From JAXGPX01 sp040766745 (GTDB lineage Bacteria > Bacillota > Sulfobacillia > Fermentithermobacillales > Fermentithermobacillaceae): 64,000 nt of DNA. The stretch spans positions 62,001-126,000 of the forward strand of contig JAXGPX010000001.1 in assembly GCA_040766745.1 (NCBI GenBank), in the 5' to 3' direction. A model generated the notes under the pieces. The model saw only the letters and a list, made by a program, of their open reading frames with translations, was not told the DNA's origin and ran no database searches. How positions within the stretch are numbered: position 1 is the first letter of the stretch; every line of letters begins with the position of its first letter. Both the position numbers and the translations under genes were made by a program. Below are positions 1 to 8,306 of this stretch, piece by piece.

Positions 1-509
1 TTAAACTTGAAGGAAAAGTTGAAGTTGAAGTAGGTACCCTGTCCAAGGCTTTTGGTGTAATGGGCGGGTTCATAACAGGGCCTGCGGTGCTGATTGACTA
101 TCTGAAACAGAGAGGCCGCCCGTTCCTGTTCAGCACAGGCTTGACTCCTGCTGATACAGCCGCCGCCATTGCCGCAATAGATGTTCTCCTCGAAAGTGAC
201 GAGCCTGTGAAGAGGCTGTGGGACAATGCTGCTTACTTCCAGAAAGGGCTCAAGGCTGCAGGGTTTGATACAGGCCACAGCCAGACTCCTATTACTCCTG
301 TAATGCTTGGAGAGGCAAAGTTGGCATCTGATTTTTCCAAGAGGCTTTTTGAAAAAGACATCTTTGCCCAATCTATTAGTTATCCAACTGTTGCACGGGG
401 TAAGGCCAGGATCAGGTGTATGCTGTCAGCTGCCCACACAAAAGAAGATCTTGATTTTGCTGTAGCCAGGTTTACAGAAGTAGGAAAAGAACTTGGGGTT
501 TTGAAGTAG
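1..509 (+). CDS. kbl: Glycine C-acetyltransferase (2-amino-3-ketobutyrate CoA ligase), C-terminal part
   Basis: The gene runs in from the left edge; its first whole codon is at position 3 and 168 codons precede the stop. The piece begins just before the PLP-lysine motif GTLSKAFGVMGGF of the alpha-oxoamine synthase family and continues with RPFLFSTGLTPA and the usual C-terminal small domain. The family condenses glycine with an acyl-CoA; glycine C-acetyltransferase interconverts glycine plus acetyl-CoA and 2-amino-3-ketobutyrate in threonine breakdown. The RPFLFST context favours Kbl over the biotin-pathway enzyme BioF, but with the N-terminal half missing BioF-like specificity cannot be excluded. 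A glycine role fits the gcv and glyA genes further right. Confidence 0.85.
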   Translation, partial: KLEGKVEVEVGTLSKAFGVMGGFITGPAVLIDYLKQRGRPFLFSTGLTPADTAAAIAAIDVLLESDEPVKRLWDNAAYFQKGLKAAGFDTGHSQTPITPVMLGEAKLASDFSKRLFEKDIFAQSISYPTVARGKARIRCMLSAAHTKEDLDFAVARFTEVGKELGVLK

Positions 510-604
510 TCTCAAAATAGGCGACGCCTTCAAAGCATACCCTAGCGAGGCGGCATGACATCTGATATCAAGGCGCACGTAAAGTATGCCAGGGTGCAGA
601 GTTG

Positions 605-648
605 CTGAGAACAGCCAGGGAATTTCCCGGCTGTTCTCAGTGTATTTT
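605..648 (+). terminator. Intrinsic terminator after kbl
   Basis: A perfect 12-bp stem (605-616 CTGAGAACAGCC with 629-640) is followed by a T-rich tail (TGTATTTTA). It lies between convergent genes. The T-rich side is on the plus strand, so it mainly ends kbl transcription; the minus side has no T run. Confidence 0.8.
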
Positions 649-1822
649 AGAACTTGGTTACCGAGACGGTTTTCCCTTGTTCCATGAGTATGTGGGAGAG
701 GTCTTCAACCATTCGGCTCTTTAACTGTAGAGTCTCGGGTAGGTCAGGGCTCTGGTGGGCGGGGTTCACAGCTGTGCCCATGAGAATCTCTATGTCGTCG
801 GCTTCCAGGAGTGCCGAACAGAGCCTTGATGCTCCATCAGGTTGATACATGAGAGATACCTTCTTACGGCCTTCCCTTAGGTACTGCAATGTTCTTTCTA
901 TGGTTAACGTACCTTCTGTCACCAGGTCTATGCCTTCGATATACCCGGTAGGAGGAACGTTGTTTTTCATTGAACCAAGGTTTACTTTGATTTCTTTTCC
1001 GAGTTCCCTTGCAACCATCTGACTGGTTGAGCCACCTGCCACAGCCAGTTTTCCATCTCTTGCAAGAAATCGGGCAAGCAACTCTTTATCCCTGGCTTTA
1101 TCCTTTGGCAACCCGATCATAAACGTAAGGTATCTGGGCTTTCTGGCCATCACCGTTGCTACAGACACGTCATCGCCGATTTCGCCTGCGTAAAGCCTCT
1201 GGCAGACATGGCATAGGTCGTCGCACATTCCCTGAGCGTCTTGGAATGTGCTTACAACCCTGGAAACATAATTCTCAACTCTTTGATGGCTCCACCCAAG
1301 GTTCCATATACCACCAATACCTGCATGAATTACCCCATCCGAAACAAGGACTGCCCAGCTTTTTTCGTCCATGTGGAAATGAGCTTCATTAATCTTTCTT
1401 CCCGAGATTATCCTGGTTTGCCGGGGAACATCAATCACGTTACGCTCTCGGCCTATAATGGCTTTAGGGTTATCATATTCTGCCAGGTAGGCCTTTCCAT
1501 CAGGAAATACCTGCAATATGGTAAACGTCGAATAGGCTATCTGCCTAACTTCGCATACAGGCAAAGTGTTGGCAAGGGTCTCGATGACCTCGCCTAAATC
1601 ACATCCGTATTTCAGCATTCCCACTGTCATCTTTGCTGTAAGCGAAGAAAGAATGTTAGCTTTTACTCCGCTTCCCAACCCATCAGCCAGAACTACTACA
1701 GTAGATGATTGGGACTTGTCAATTTCAACTGTATCTCCTGGCAGTTCTTCGCCCTTCTTGGGTATAAGGGCCTTTCCTACGTCAATCTTCAGGACCACCG
1801 TTTTCACCTCGTCCGGTTTCAA
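647..1822 (-). CDS. PP2C/SpoIIE-family serine phosphatase, partner of sensory hydrogenase
   Basis: This 391-residue protein has an N-terminal PP2C/SpoIIE-type phosphatase domain (about residues 30-230). Metal-site motifs are VLADGLGSGVKAN, LVSDGVIHAG and GDDVSV, which hold the acidic ligands. The last 160 residues form a separate domain I do not recognise. Such phosphatases dephosphorylate serine or threonine on regulatory partners. It overlaps the end of the hydrogenase-like gene by 41 nt, so the two are probably translationally coupled and act together. The first possible start is TTG at 1822; a GTG at 1798 preceded by GAGGTG at good spacing is an equally plausible start. The target protein is not visible here. 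Confidence 0.75.
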   Translation of the reverse strand: MKPDEVKTVVLKIDVGKALIPKKGEELPGDTVEIDKSQSSTVVVLADGLGSGVKANILSSLTAKMTVGMLKYGCDLGEVIETLANTLPVCEVRQIAYSTFTILQVFPDGKAYLAEYDNPKAIIGRERNVIDVPRQTRIISGRKINEAHFHMDEKSWAVLVSDGVIHAGIGGIWNLGWSHQRVENYVSRVVSTFQDAQGMCDDLCHVCQRLYAGEIGDDVSVATVMARKPRYLTFMIGLPKDKARDKELLARFLARDGKLAVAGGSTSQMVARELGKEIKVNLGSMKNNVPPTGYIEGIDLVTEGTLTIERTLQYLREGRKKVSLMYQPDGASRLCSALLEADDIEILMGTAVNPAHQSPDLPETLQLKSRMVEDLSHILMEQGKTVSVTKF

Positions 1823-3554
1823 CCGCCTCGTTCTTCATAATTTTTACCAGCTGGCTCAATGACCCTTTCGTTTCAGCAGTTGTTTCTCCCAAAAGGCCTG
1901 CCACTTTCTGAGCTACTTCCATTTGTTTTCTAATTACTTGTTCAACTCTTGCCAGGGTTTCATCTCTGAGCTGAGACAATCGTTCCCGGTCCCGTATTTC
2001 CTGGGTCCTATCGGTAAGTATGATAACCTTTGATCTCTGAGTTGGTTCAGAGAAGATTGTTACATCAAACCATTGGCCTTCCAGTTCTACCAGGCCCCTA
2101 TAGACGTCTTCATCGTGTTCAACTTGCCGTATACGAGAGCATACTTCTGCCGGCATTATTAGATCTATGGGTTGTCCAAGGAGCTCGTGAAGAGGCTCTT
2201 GGGTCAGAATCTGCCCAAGCCTGTTGACATCGAGCACCTGGCCCTCAGAAGACACAACGAAGATCGCGCTTGGTATGGCTGATACAATAAGATTAGCCAT
2301 AGATTCTGCTCTTTGCCTCATGTAGGGAATACACATGACCGGATCGGCTAATCCCCTGTAGCAGGCAATAGCTTTGTCCCTGCAGCTTTGATACCCACAT
2401 GCACCGCAGTTTAGTTCATCGTCCTTTGAGTATTTTCCGGTCATTGCCAAAATGCTCTGTATTTCAGCCTCTGGCACTTCTACTTCTTTAGGTTTTCGAT
2501 TTCTGTAGTTTCTGTATAGTTTGGCGTCAGCAAGATTAATCAGTTCTGAGCTGTCTGTTGCCTCACGCCGGTTCATCTGAGATTCCCAGTACTTTATGAG
2601 CTTTTGCCGCCTGGCGAACACATTTAGGTTGTTAGCGCTTCCAGGCCCGCCTAGGCAACCTCCCTCACAAGCCATCAAGTCGACAATGTCAACAGTGGCA
2701 GTGCCTGTTGTCAGGTAATCTATTACTTCTACGCAGTTTTCAATGCCTGATGCCATTACAGTTCTAGGTGACACAACTCCATCTTCAATGCCGGCTGCTT
2801 TGAGAATACCGCCTTCTGTAGGAAACAGCCTGCCTAAATTAGGATAGGGGGGGTCGAAGTCTGTGACAGGCAGAGATTCCAGGTCAATACCTTCTTCTTC
2901 AACCCATGACCACAGCTCGCGGAATGTAAGGGCAACGTCAAAGGATAGTGCGGCGTCTGGCCTTGTACATTCTTCCTTCTTTGCAACACATGGGCCAATG
3001 AAGACTACTTTGATGTCAGGATCAATTGATTTAAGGTACCTGGAGTGAGCGACAGCAGGTGAAACCAGGGGAGATAGATAAGGAATAGATTCAGGATAGT
3101 GTTTTTCGACAAGATTGACCACTGCAGGGCACGGACTCGTGATAAAAGGGCCTTTGCCTTCATCAAATAGTTTTCGTTGGGCCTTGGCTACCAGCTCAGC
3201 TCCATATGCTGTTTCAGATACTGTGCTAAAACCGAGCCTTCTTAAGATAGAAGGCATCTTAAGAGGATCATCCAGCGGAAGCAATCCAGCGAAAGAAGGT
3301 GCCACAGTAGCTGCAACTTTGTAGCCCCTCGAAAACATCATTTTAACAGCCTTTACATCCGATCTGGGAAGTTTTGCATTTTGAGGGCAGACGCTAATGC
3401 ACTTGCCATCAAGAATACACCTGTCTTCGATTATCTTCACATGCATCTCAGGGCTTTGGCCTTCCCGTACGACTTGAATAGCCTTAACAGGGCATTCCCT
3501 CAAGCACTTATAACAGTCCTTGCATTTTGCCGGGGTCCGTTCGATGAAAGTCAC
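1782..3554 (-). CDS. Sensory [FeFe]-hydrogenase-like protein with PAS domain (HydS type)
   Basis: 590 residues. Domains in order: ferredoxin-like Fe-S region (C11, C14, C17, C21; then C46, C52, C56, the second motif carrying an insertion), [FeFe]-hydrogenase catalytic domain (about 75-325), a four-Cys Fe-S domain (C383, C386, C391, C408), a PAS domain (about 425-520) and a C-terminal helical, probably coiled-coil, segment. H-cluster ligands are present: C142 in TSPCP, C189 in GPCVAKK, C296 and C300 in MACEGGC. The proton-relay Cys of catalytic enzymes (first Cys of TSCCP) is Pro here and the Met of MPC is Gly, which suggests sensing rather than fast turnover. PAS-bearing hydrogenases next to a PP2C phosphatase correspond to the putative sensory group C of [FeFe] hydrogenases. 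Probably cytoplasmic; H2 or redox state would be signalled to the phosphatase. Confidence 0.85.
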   Translation of the reverse strand: MTFIERTPAKCKDCYKCLRECPVKAIQVVREGQSPEMHVKIIEDRCILDGKCISVCPQNAKLPRSDVKAVKMMFSRGYKVAATVAPSFAGLLPLDDPLKMPSILRRLGFSTVSETAYGAELVAKAQRKLFDEGKGPFITSPCPAVVNLVEKHYPESIPYLSPLVSPAVAHSRYLKSIDPDIKVVFIGPCVAKKEECTRPDAALSFDVALTFRELWSWVEEEGIDLESLPVTDFDPPYPNLGRLFPTEGGILKAAGIEDGVVSPRTVMASGIENCVEVIDYLTTGTATVDIVDLMACEGGCLGGPGSANNLNVFARRQKLIKYWESQMNRREATDSSELINLADAKLYRNYRNRKPKEVEVPEAEIQSILAMTGKYSKDDELNCGACGYQSCRDKAIACYRGLADPVMCIPYMRQRAESMANLIVSAIPSAIFVVSSEGQVLDVNRLGQILTQEPLHELLGQPIDLIMPAEVCSRIRQVEHDEDVYRGLVELEGQWFDVTIFSEPTQRSKVIILTDRTQEIRDRERLSQLRDETLARVEQVIRKQMEVAQKVAGLLGETTAETKGSLSQLVKIMKNEAVETGRGENGGPED

Positions 3555-3560
3555 AATTTA

Positions 3561-3806
3561 TCACCTTACATTTGGCAGAATGTGTTTTTCAAACAGCGAA
3601 GAAACGTCCTGAGGGGTTACACAAGAGAAATATTGGTCGTCAATTCTCACTGTAACTCCTGTTGCACACCGGCCCATACAGAAACTCCCCTTAAGCACTA
3701 CCTGGCCGGGGCATTTTTCCTCTATGAGATCCTGGAATGCTTTCACTACGCCCTCGGATCCACGAAGAAAACATGAACTTCCCACGCAAACCTCTACTAC
3801 AATCAT
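3561..3806 (-). CDS. Small thioredoxin-fold [2Fe-2S] ferredoxin (NuoE-like)
   Basis: 81 residues with four cysteines in the pattern of the NuoE/HoxE thioredoxin-like ferredoxins: C7 and C12 in CVGSSC, C43 and C47 in CMGRC. It is only the cluster-binding fold, without the N-terminal helices of a full NuoE. It lies 6 nt upstream of the hydrogenase-like sensor, so it probably supplies electrons to or takes them from it. An electron-transfer role is inferred from family and neighbourhood. Confidence 0.8.
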   Translation of the reverse strand: MIVVEVCVGSSCFLRGSEGVVKAFQDLIEEKCPGQVVLKGSFCMGRCATGVTVRIDDQYFSCVTPQDVSSLFEKHILPNVR

Positions 3807-3836
3807 GGCTACCCCTCCGGAGTTTGAGCAACATTA

Positions 3837-4394
3837 TCACATTGCGCGACAACTACACCACAAAACCTGAGTTTCTGTTTGGCCCTTGGCAGACAGCGAC
3901 TGAACGCTTTCATATGTTAGGTAGCATGCTTCATCATGTTCAATTGTGTAACTGCGCTTGTCTGTTGTAATGCCTACTTTGCCGGAGATAACAAAAAGAA
4001 AGTCATCCTGGCAATTATCATCGCCGGCGTAGATAATATCAGTTGAAAATACCGATCCGGGTTGGAGTCTTACTAAGTAGGCATTCATTTGCTTATCTCT
4101 GGGCCCTGGGAAAGCAAACAGTTCAAGTTCTACTCCTTCTTGGCCGGTAAATACAGAACGGCGGGCATCCTTTTTTACCAGCATCCATTCAACAGGTAAC
4201 CGGTCATCGATGAGGGTAGACGGATCTTCGTTTAAGGCGCTGCCCAGGCCTTTCAGCGTTGAAAACGAAGGGGAGACTTGCCCTCGCTCAATCTGGGATA
4301 TGAGGCTGGGTGAGACCCCTACTTTCTTGGCCAGGTTCCTCATGCTTAGGCCTTGCGCTTGCCGAATTCTGCGGACTCTGTCACCAATAGACAC
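3837..4394 (-). CDS. XRE-family regulator with C-terminal cupin domain
   Basis: 185 residues from a GTG start at 4394, preceded by AAAGGAGGT; an ATG 111 nt further upstream is in frame but has no such site. The N-terminal helix-turn-helix (about residues 5-60) includes LAKKVGVSPSLISQIERGQV. The C-terminal cupin (about 105-180) carries GDDNCQDDFLFVISGK, where metal-binding cupins usually have two His and a Glu, so metal binding is doubtful and it may bind a small effector instead. It is first in a tight minus-strand run with the ferredoxin, the H2 sensor and the phosphatase and is likely their transcriptional regulator. Confidence 0.85.
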   Translation of the reverse strand: MSIGDRVRRIRQAQGLSMRNLAKKVGVSPSLISQIERGQVSPSFSTLKGLGSALNEDPSTLIDDRLPVEWMLVKKDARRSVFTGQEGVELELFAFPGPRDKQMNAYLVRLQPGSVFSTDIIYAGDDNCQDDFLFVISGKVGITTDKRSYTIEHDEACYLTYESVQSLSAKGQTETQVLWCSCRAM

Positions 4395-4531
4395 GATCGG
4401 ACCTCCTTTCAATAACTGGAGATTCTGGAGATTGATGAATACAGGAAAGTGAATACTATCACCCACTAAACAGTGTATACTCTGTATGCAGCTAGTGCAA
4501 TACAATTACGAAAAAAGCCAAGATTAAGTAT

Positions 4532-5653
4532 TTAGGTACTGGAATCGTGAGGAGTACCGCCTAAGTCTGTGGACACGATACGTTTGGTATCAGGCGGATA
4601 GTCATCGAGGAGAAGGTTGATCTTGATGTCTGGCCTCGAGTACAGTGAGATATCTACGGGTTTCGTTACTCCCGGCCCTCCTACAATCCTTGCGAAAGGG
4701 CGGAAATTAGATCTTGGGTCTTGCCTTGTAACTACAGCAATGTAGCCTCCCCAAAGTGATAGGATGGATCCTGTAGGATACAGTGCAACTCTGGAGAAAA
4801 GACTATCTACCAGCACTCCATCAAACAGGACATCCTTCCCTTGGGACATATGGGCGTATACCGCCTCAGGGAAGATTGCTTTTCTGTGGGGCCTATCAGT
4901 TGTCATAGCATCATATACGTCGGCCACAGCAGTGATTTTCCCCAGGTCGGATATTTGAGGGCCTTCCAGGTTCTTAGGGTAGCCTGAACCATCTAGCCGT
5001 TCGTGATGCTCCAGAGCAACTCTTGATGCATCGAAACCTGCATCGAAGCAGCCGGATAAGAGTTTCCAGCCTTTCTGGGCGTGGGTCTTAACAAGATCAT
5101 ACTCTTGATCAGTGAGGGCACCAGGCTTATTCAATATTTGCACCGGCATTAGAATTTTGCCGATATCATGGAGGAGAGCACCAATTCCCAACACCCGAAG
5201 TTTGGCCAGGGGCCATCCAAGGTGGTCTGCTATGGAAAGGCTCAAAATGCATACATTAACACTGTGTGTATATGTGTTTTGATCGTAGGACCTTACAGAG
5301 TAGACCCCCATACATATACGGGAGTTTTCCCTCAGATCATCTACGATTGCATCGACTGCATCAGTCAGAACCTTCAGATCTGGAGTTTGCCCCGCCATTA
5401 GCCTGCAAACGGCTCCATCAAGGGCTTTTTCGGCCTGGTTCCGCGTTTCAAAACTTACTGCATCATCGGGTTCAATAGGCCCTGCCAGCGGGTCTTGTAC
5501 TGCTACCCGTGTGTAGCCGCGAGACTTAAGAGTCCTTATCAGCCTTTTGGTGAGACGTGTTCCGGCGCCAAGCATCAGGCGCCCTCCATCTCCGTGTATT
5601 GGTAGTGCAAGCTGCGAACCCTCAAGTGTATCCTTCAGGCTTGCAACTCTCAT
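4532..5653 (-). CDS. HD-GYP domain protein, probable cyclic-di-GMP phosphodiesterase
   Basis: 373 residues from ATG at 5653, which has AAGGAGGT 8 nt upstream. The HD-GYP domain (about residues 125-300) has LLHDIGK, the diagnostic HHERLDGSGYP and ADVYDAMTTDRPHRKA. These residues form the bimetal site that hydrolyses cyclic di-GMP (or cyclic GMP-AMP in some members). The N-terminal 120 residues have no recognised sensor; the C-terminal 70 residues look like a small beta domain. No signal peptide or membrane segment is seen, so it should be cytosolic. The 137-nt gap to the XRE gene suggests a separate unit. Confidence 0.88.
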   Translation of the reverse strand: MRVASLKDTLEGSQLALPIHGDGGRLMLGAGTRLTKRLIRTLKSRGYTRVAVQDPLAGPIEPDDAVSFETRNQAEKALDGAVCRLMAGQTPDLKVLTDAVDAIVDDLRENSRICMGVYSVRSYDQNTYTHSVNVCILSLSIADHLGWPLAKLRVLGIGALLHDIGKILMPVQILNKPGALTDQEYDLVKTHAQKGWKLLSGCFDAGFDASRVALEHHERLDGSGYPKNLEGPQISDLGKITAVADVYDAMTTDRPHRKAIFPEAVYAHMSQGKDVLFDGVLVDSLFSRVALYPTGSILSLWGGYIAVVTRQDPRSNFRPFARIVGGPGVTKPVDISLYSRPDIKINLLLDDYPPDTKRIVSTDLGGTPHDSST

Positions 5654-5866
5654 CCATACGGACCTCCTTGAACCAGGCAAGATTACCCATAGTGAACTAT
5701 CGTTAAACCCTGCACATCAGTATACACGAAAACATCTGAAGTTAGGTGTGAAAGATTGGTAAATTAGGAAGGGAAAGACCTTTTGATTTCCCGGATGCAG
5801 TTCATGCTGGGAGAATGGCTGCATATTATCAGCACCTAGCAGCCGGTAAGTCTACTCTAAGACGAG

Positions 5867-5896
5867 GCAAGCCAGAGCCCTCGGGTTCTGGCTTGC
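5867..5896 (-). terminator. Probable terminator after the amidohydrolase gene
   Basis: A 13-bp stem with one G-T wobble (5867-5879 with 5884-5896, loop CTCG) lies just past the stop codon of the minus-strand amidohydrolase gene. The minus-strand tail is only moderately T-rich (CTCGTCTTAG), so efficiency is uncertain. Confidence 0.55.
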
Positions 5897-5918
5897 AGTT
5901 TGAATTTTCGGGATGAGG

Positions 5919-7322
5919 CTACTTTCTGGTATAGAACAGGCTTTTCTCCAGGTCTACCCTTTGCGTGGGAATTCCCAGTTTGGCAGCTTTTGCTAACCCC
6001 TTTTTAGTGGATAAGAGCCAGCCGCCTTTACCTACTACTATTCCGCCTATCATAATTACCTGGCCCATAGACACTCCAAGGTAGGCTCTGCCTGATTCTG
6101 GGTCAAGCACTGTAACATCTGCGTCGAATCCTTCGCTTATGCTGCCTTTTGTGGTGAATCCAAACATCCTCGCAGGGTTAATTGTAAGTTTTTTGGCCAA
6201 CTCAAACCAGGTTAACGCACCGAGTTTGACCAGGGCAGTCCCTCTTTCCACTTGAACGTTTCTGGGAATTGCACCTCCGTCTGTACTAATGGCATCAACG
6301 ACGAACTCACCGTCAGGCATTTTGGAAGTGGCAAGAATGTGCATGGCCACTGTATCGTTGACAGGAAAACTTACAGCAGTCTTGGTTTCGGCTTCTTTCC
6401 AGATATCGTAACCATCTCTGCCGGTGACGAGTTCGATCTTGCCGCCTCTTTCTATTTGAATCAGCGCCCAGCCCGCGAGAATGGCTTCTCCCATGCCTTT
6501 GTCACTGGCCTCGAAGCCTCTCATCTTGAGGCAATTCCTTGTGACATGGCTTACAGGAAGGCCGTCTCTGCATTCTGCCCCGGTTCCGTTGATTGTGCCA
6601 AGATATGATTCGGAAACCAGGTGCCTGTTTCTCTTAAGTGCTTCTACGGCTGTCAATGCTTCTTGTGCGGGAGTCTCTATTAGGCCCCGGCAGTAGCTGT
6701 TGACGTGGGCTATGTGAAGCCGGTTCTTCCCGGCAAGTTCTATTGCTTCTAAAAAGCCGTCAAGATTGCTGCCTGTCCTGGTTGTCCCTACATGAAAAGC
6801 CATGTAGCATCCTATCTCATTGGCTACATCAATTACCATTGCCGTTACTTCAGGAGAAGCCGGACGGTGCCCGCCTACCATTTTGAGGCCAATGGCTCCA
6901 TTCTCCAGGGCAGTCTCAGTTATTTTCTTGATCTCTTCTCGGGAAGGGTCAATGCTGCTTGTATTCTCACCGGGGATGACACTGTGAAGCCCGGCCATGT
7001 TCATGCCGCAGCCTCGTTCTTTAAGGCCCTGCACTCCTGATTCAATGGGCCCGCCAAAATCCACTGCAGTGACTACGCCTTTTTCAGCCATCATAGAAAA
7101 GCCTATCCATCTGTCTTTGCCGGTGACATGGACATGTGAGTCTATGACCCCGGGCATCACGATTCGTCCTTCAACATCAATTACTGCATCAGCCGATGAA
7201 CAAGATAGATTAGGCCTTAAAGCGGCGATTTTTCTGTCCTTGATACCCAAGTCGGCTTTTTCATCAAGGCCGGACAACGGGTCTACAACATGGCCGTTCC
7301 TAATTAGCAAATCGAATTTCAT
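5919..7322 (-). CDS. Hydantoinase/dihydroorotase-like amidohydrolase
   Basis: 467 residues of the metal-dependent amidohydrolase superfamily. Visible metal ligands: HVH in VIDSHVHVTG, a candidate carboxylated Lys in IGLKMVGG, His in AFHVGTTR and LHIAHVNSYC, and Asp in ISTDGG. The C-terminal strand region (KGSISEGFDADVTVLD) is typical of enamidase, hydantoinase and adenine deaminase-like enzymes. Such enzymes hydrolyse cyclic amides. The exact substrate is not deducible: the sequence does not look like a canonical PyrC or D-hydantoinase. The ATG start has AAGGAGGAG upstream. No transporter or partner enzyme is adjacent. Confidence 0.75.
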   Translation of the reverse strand: MKFDLLIRNGHVVDPLSGLDEKADLGIKDRKIAALRPNLSCSSADAVIDVEGRIVMPGVIDSHVHVTGKDRWIGFSMMAEKGVVTAVDFGGPIESGVQGLKERGCGMNMAGLHSVIPGENTSSIDPSREEIKKITETALENGAIGLKMVGGHRPASPEVTAMVIDVANEIGCYMAFHVGTTRTGSNLDGFLEAIELAGKNRLHIAHVNSYCRGLIETPAQEALTAVEALKRNRHLVSESYLGTINGTGAECRDGLPVSHVTRNCLKMRGFEASDKGMGEAILAGWALIQIERGGKIELVTGRDGYDIWKEAETKTAVSFPVNDTVAMHILATSKMPDGEFVVDAISTDGGAIPRNVQVERGTALVKLGALTWFELAKKLTINPARMFGFTTKGSISEGFDADVTVLDPESGRAYLGVSMGQVIMIGGIVVGKGGWLLSTKKGLAKAAKLGIPTQRVDLEKSLFYTRK

Positions 7323-7388
7323 GCCTGTCTCCTCCTTGGTTACGATTTCTAATACAGTTTAACCTATATGCTTGAAACCGTATGTTTG

Positions 7389-7420
7389 AAAATAGGCCAC
7401 CTGGAGAAGCCCAGGTGGCC
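7389..7420 (-). terminator. Intrinsic terminator after the nitroreductase gene
   Basis: Perfect 10-bp stem GGCCACCTGG (7395-7404) with 7411-7420, loop AGAAGC. Read on the minus strand it is followed by TATTTTC. It lies 11 nt after the nitroreductase stop codon and separates that gene from the amidohydrolase. Confidence 0.75.
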
Positions 7421-7430
7421 AGGGGATAGA

Positions 7431-7937
7431 TTAGCCAGGCCATTTATCAACAGGGAAGAGTTCCTCACGGCTCTTTCTCTTTCTCATGACACCTTCTTTG
7501 GCAGGAAAGCCTAGGGGCAAAAGGCACACTATACCGACATGATCGGGAATACCAAGGAGTTCCTTCACTTTGTCTTCTGAGAATGCACCAATCCAGCAGG
7601 TACCCAGGCCGTGGGCATGGGCTGCAAGGGTCATATGGTCCAAAGCTATGGCCACATCCACGAATGAATACCGCCTCTCGGGATTAGTTGCACATCCTAC
7701 TATTACCACCGGGGCCTGCCCTATAAAACTCTGATTGTGGCAAATGGGCACAAGGGCCTGCTTTATAGATTCGTCTTTGACAACAATGAATTTGTACTCC
7801 TGCCTGTTTGCGGCAGACGGCGCCACCATTGCAGATTCAAGGACTGCATCGAGAGATTCCTTGGGAATAGGATCGCTTTTGTACCCTCTGATTGAGCGCC
7901 TGGTGCGAATGGCTTCCATCACTTCCAACGCAATCAC
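7431..7937 (-). CDS. Nitroreductase-family FMN oxidoreductase
   Basis: 168 residues, typical of the short nitroreductase family. The N-terminus IRTRRSIRGYKSDPI and APSAANRQEY are the FMN-binding signatures, and HGLGTCWIG with a final LLPLGFP segment completes the fold. Members reduce nitro groups, flavins or quinones with NAD(P)H; the physiological substrate is unknown. The start is uncertain: GTG at 7937 has a GGAAG-like site very close, and the ATG at residue 7 would give the more usual MEAIRTRRS beginning. Confidence 0.85.
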   Translation of the reverse strand: MIALEVMEAIRTRRSIRGYKSDPIPKESLDAVLESAMVAPSAANRQEYKFIVVKDESIKQALVPICHNQSFIGQAPVVIVGCATNPERRYSFVDVAIALDHMTLAAHAHGLGTCWIGAFSEDKVKELLGIPDHVGIVCLLPLGFPAKEGVMRKRKSREELFPVDKWPG

Positions 7938-8306
7938 TTCCTTGTCTGAAGTATTTCGTGTATAAAATCATCTGCTGGATTCAGGTTTCTATAATGGCAG
8001 GCAAAAATCCTTTCTCTGTAAGAGATCATGTTCCATCTCTGGCAAATAGATGTAAACCCTGCTATAGTTAATGCAGACTTCCTAAAGGAGGGCCGCTTCC
8101 GAACATGATCAATCGCTAGTTGTGTTTCAGCGCAATGGGTTGCCTGCAGACGCCAGGCAATTGCATGCATCAGCAAAAGGTTTTGCAGGTTTGCCTTTGG
8201 GCCGGTTCTTCCTGTGTTAAGCAGGGGCTGATGCACCGTATAGGCACGGCCTTGACTGATGCTGAGAAGGTTAAACTAGCTAGCACTGATTCGGGAGTGA
8301 TCCAAA
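7938..8306. other. 369-nt intergenic region between divergent nitroreductase and ABC-F genes
   Basis: No convincing gene. It contains a 7-bp perfect hairpin TTGCCTG/CAGGCAA (8140-8146 with 8154-8160), extendable across a bulge by GCAA (8132-8135) with TTGC (8161-8164), and no T run after it. An AAAGGAGGG at 8083-8091 is followed by a four-codon reading frame (ATG at 8104, Met-Ile-Asn-Arg-stop). This could be the leader of the ABC-F gene, since ABC-F genes are often attenuated by short leader peptides, but the case is weak. A minus-strand open frame here is probably not coding. Confidence 0.4.

Noticed and set aside
510..604. GCATAC/GTATGC inverted repeat after kbl as a regulatory RNA
   Set aside because: Only 6 bp with a loop of about 45 nt; the real terminator follows at 605-648.
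7934..8236. Open frame of 100 codons on the minus strand upstream of the nitroreductase gene
   Set aside because: No family signature and no good ribosome binding site, and it overlaps the nitroreductase start; likely chance.
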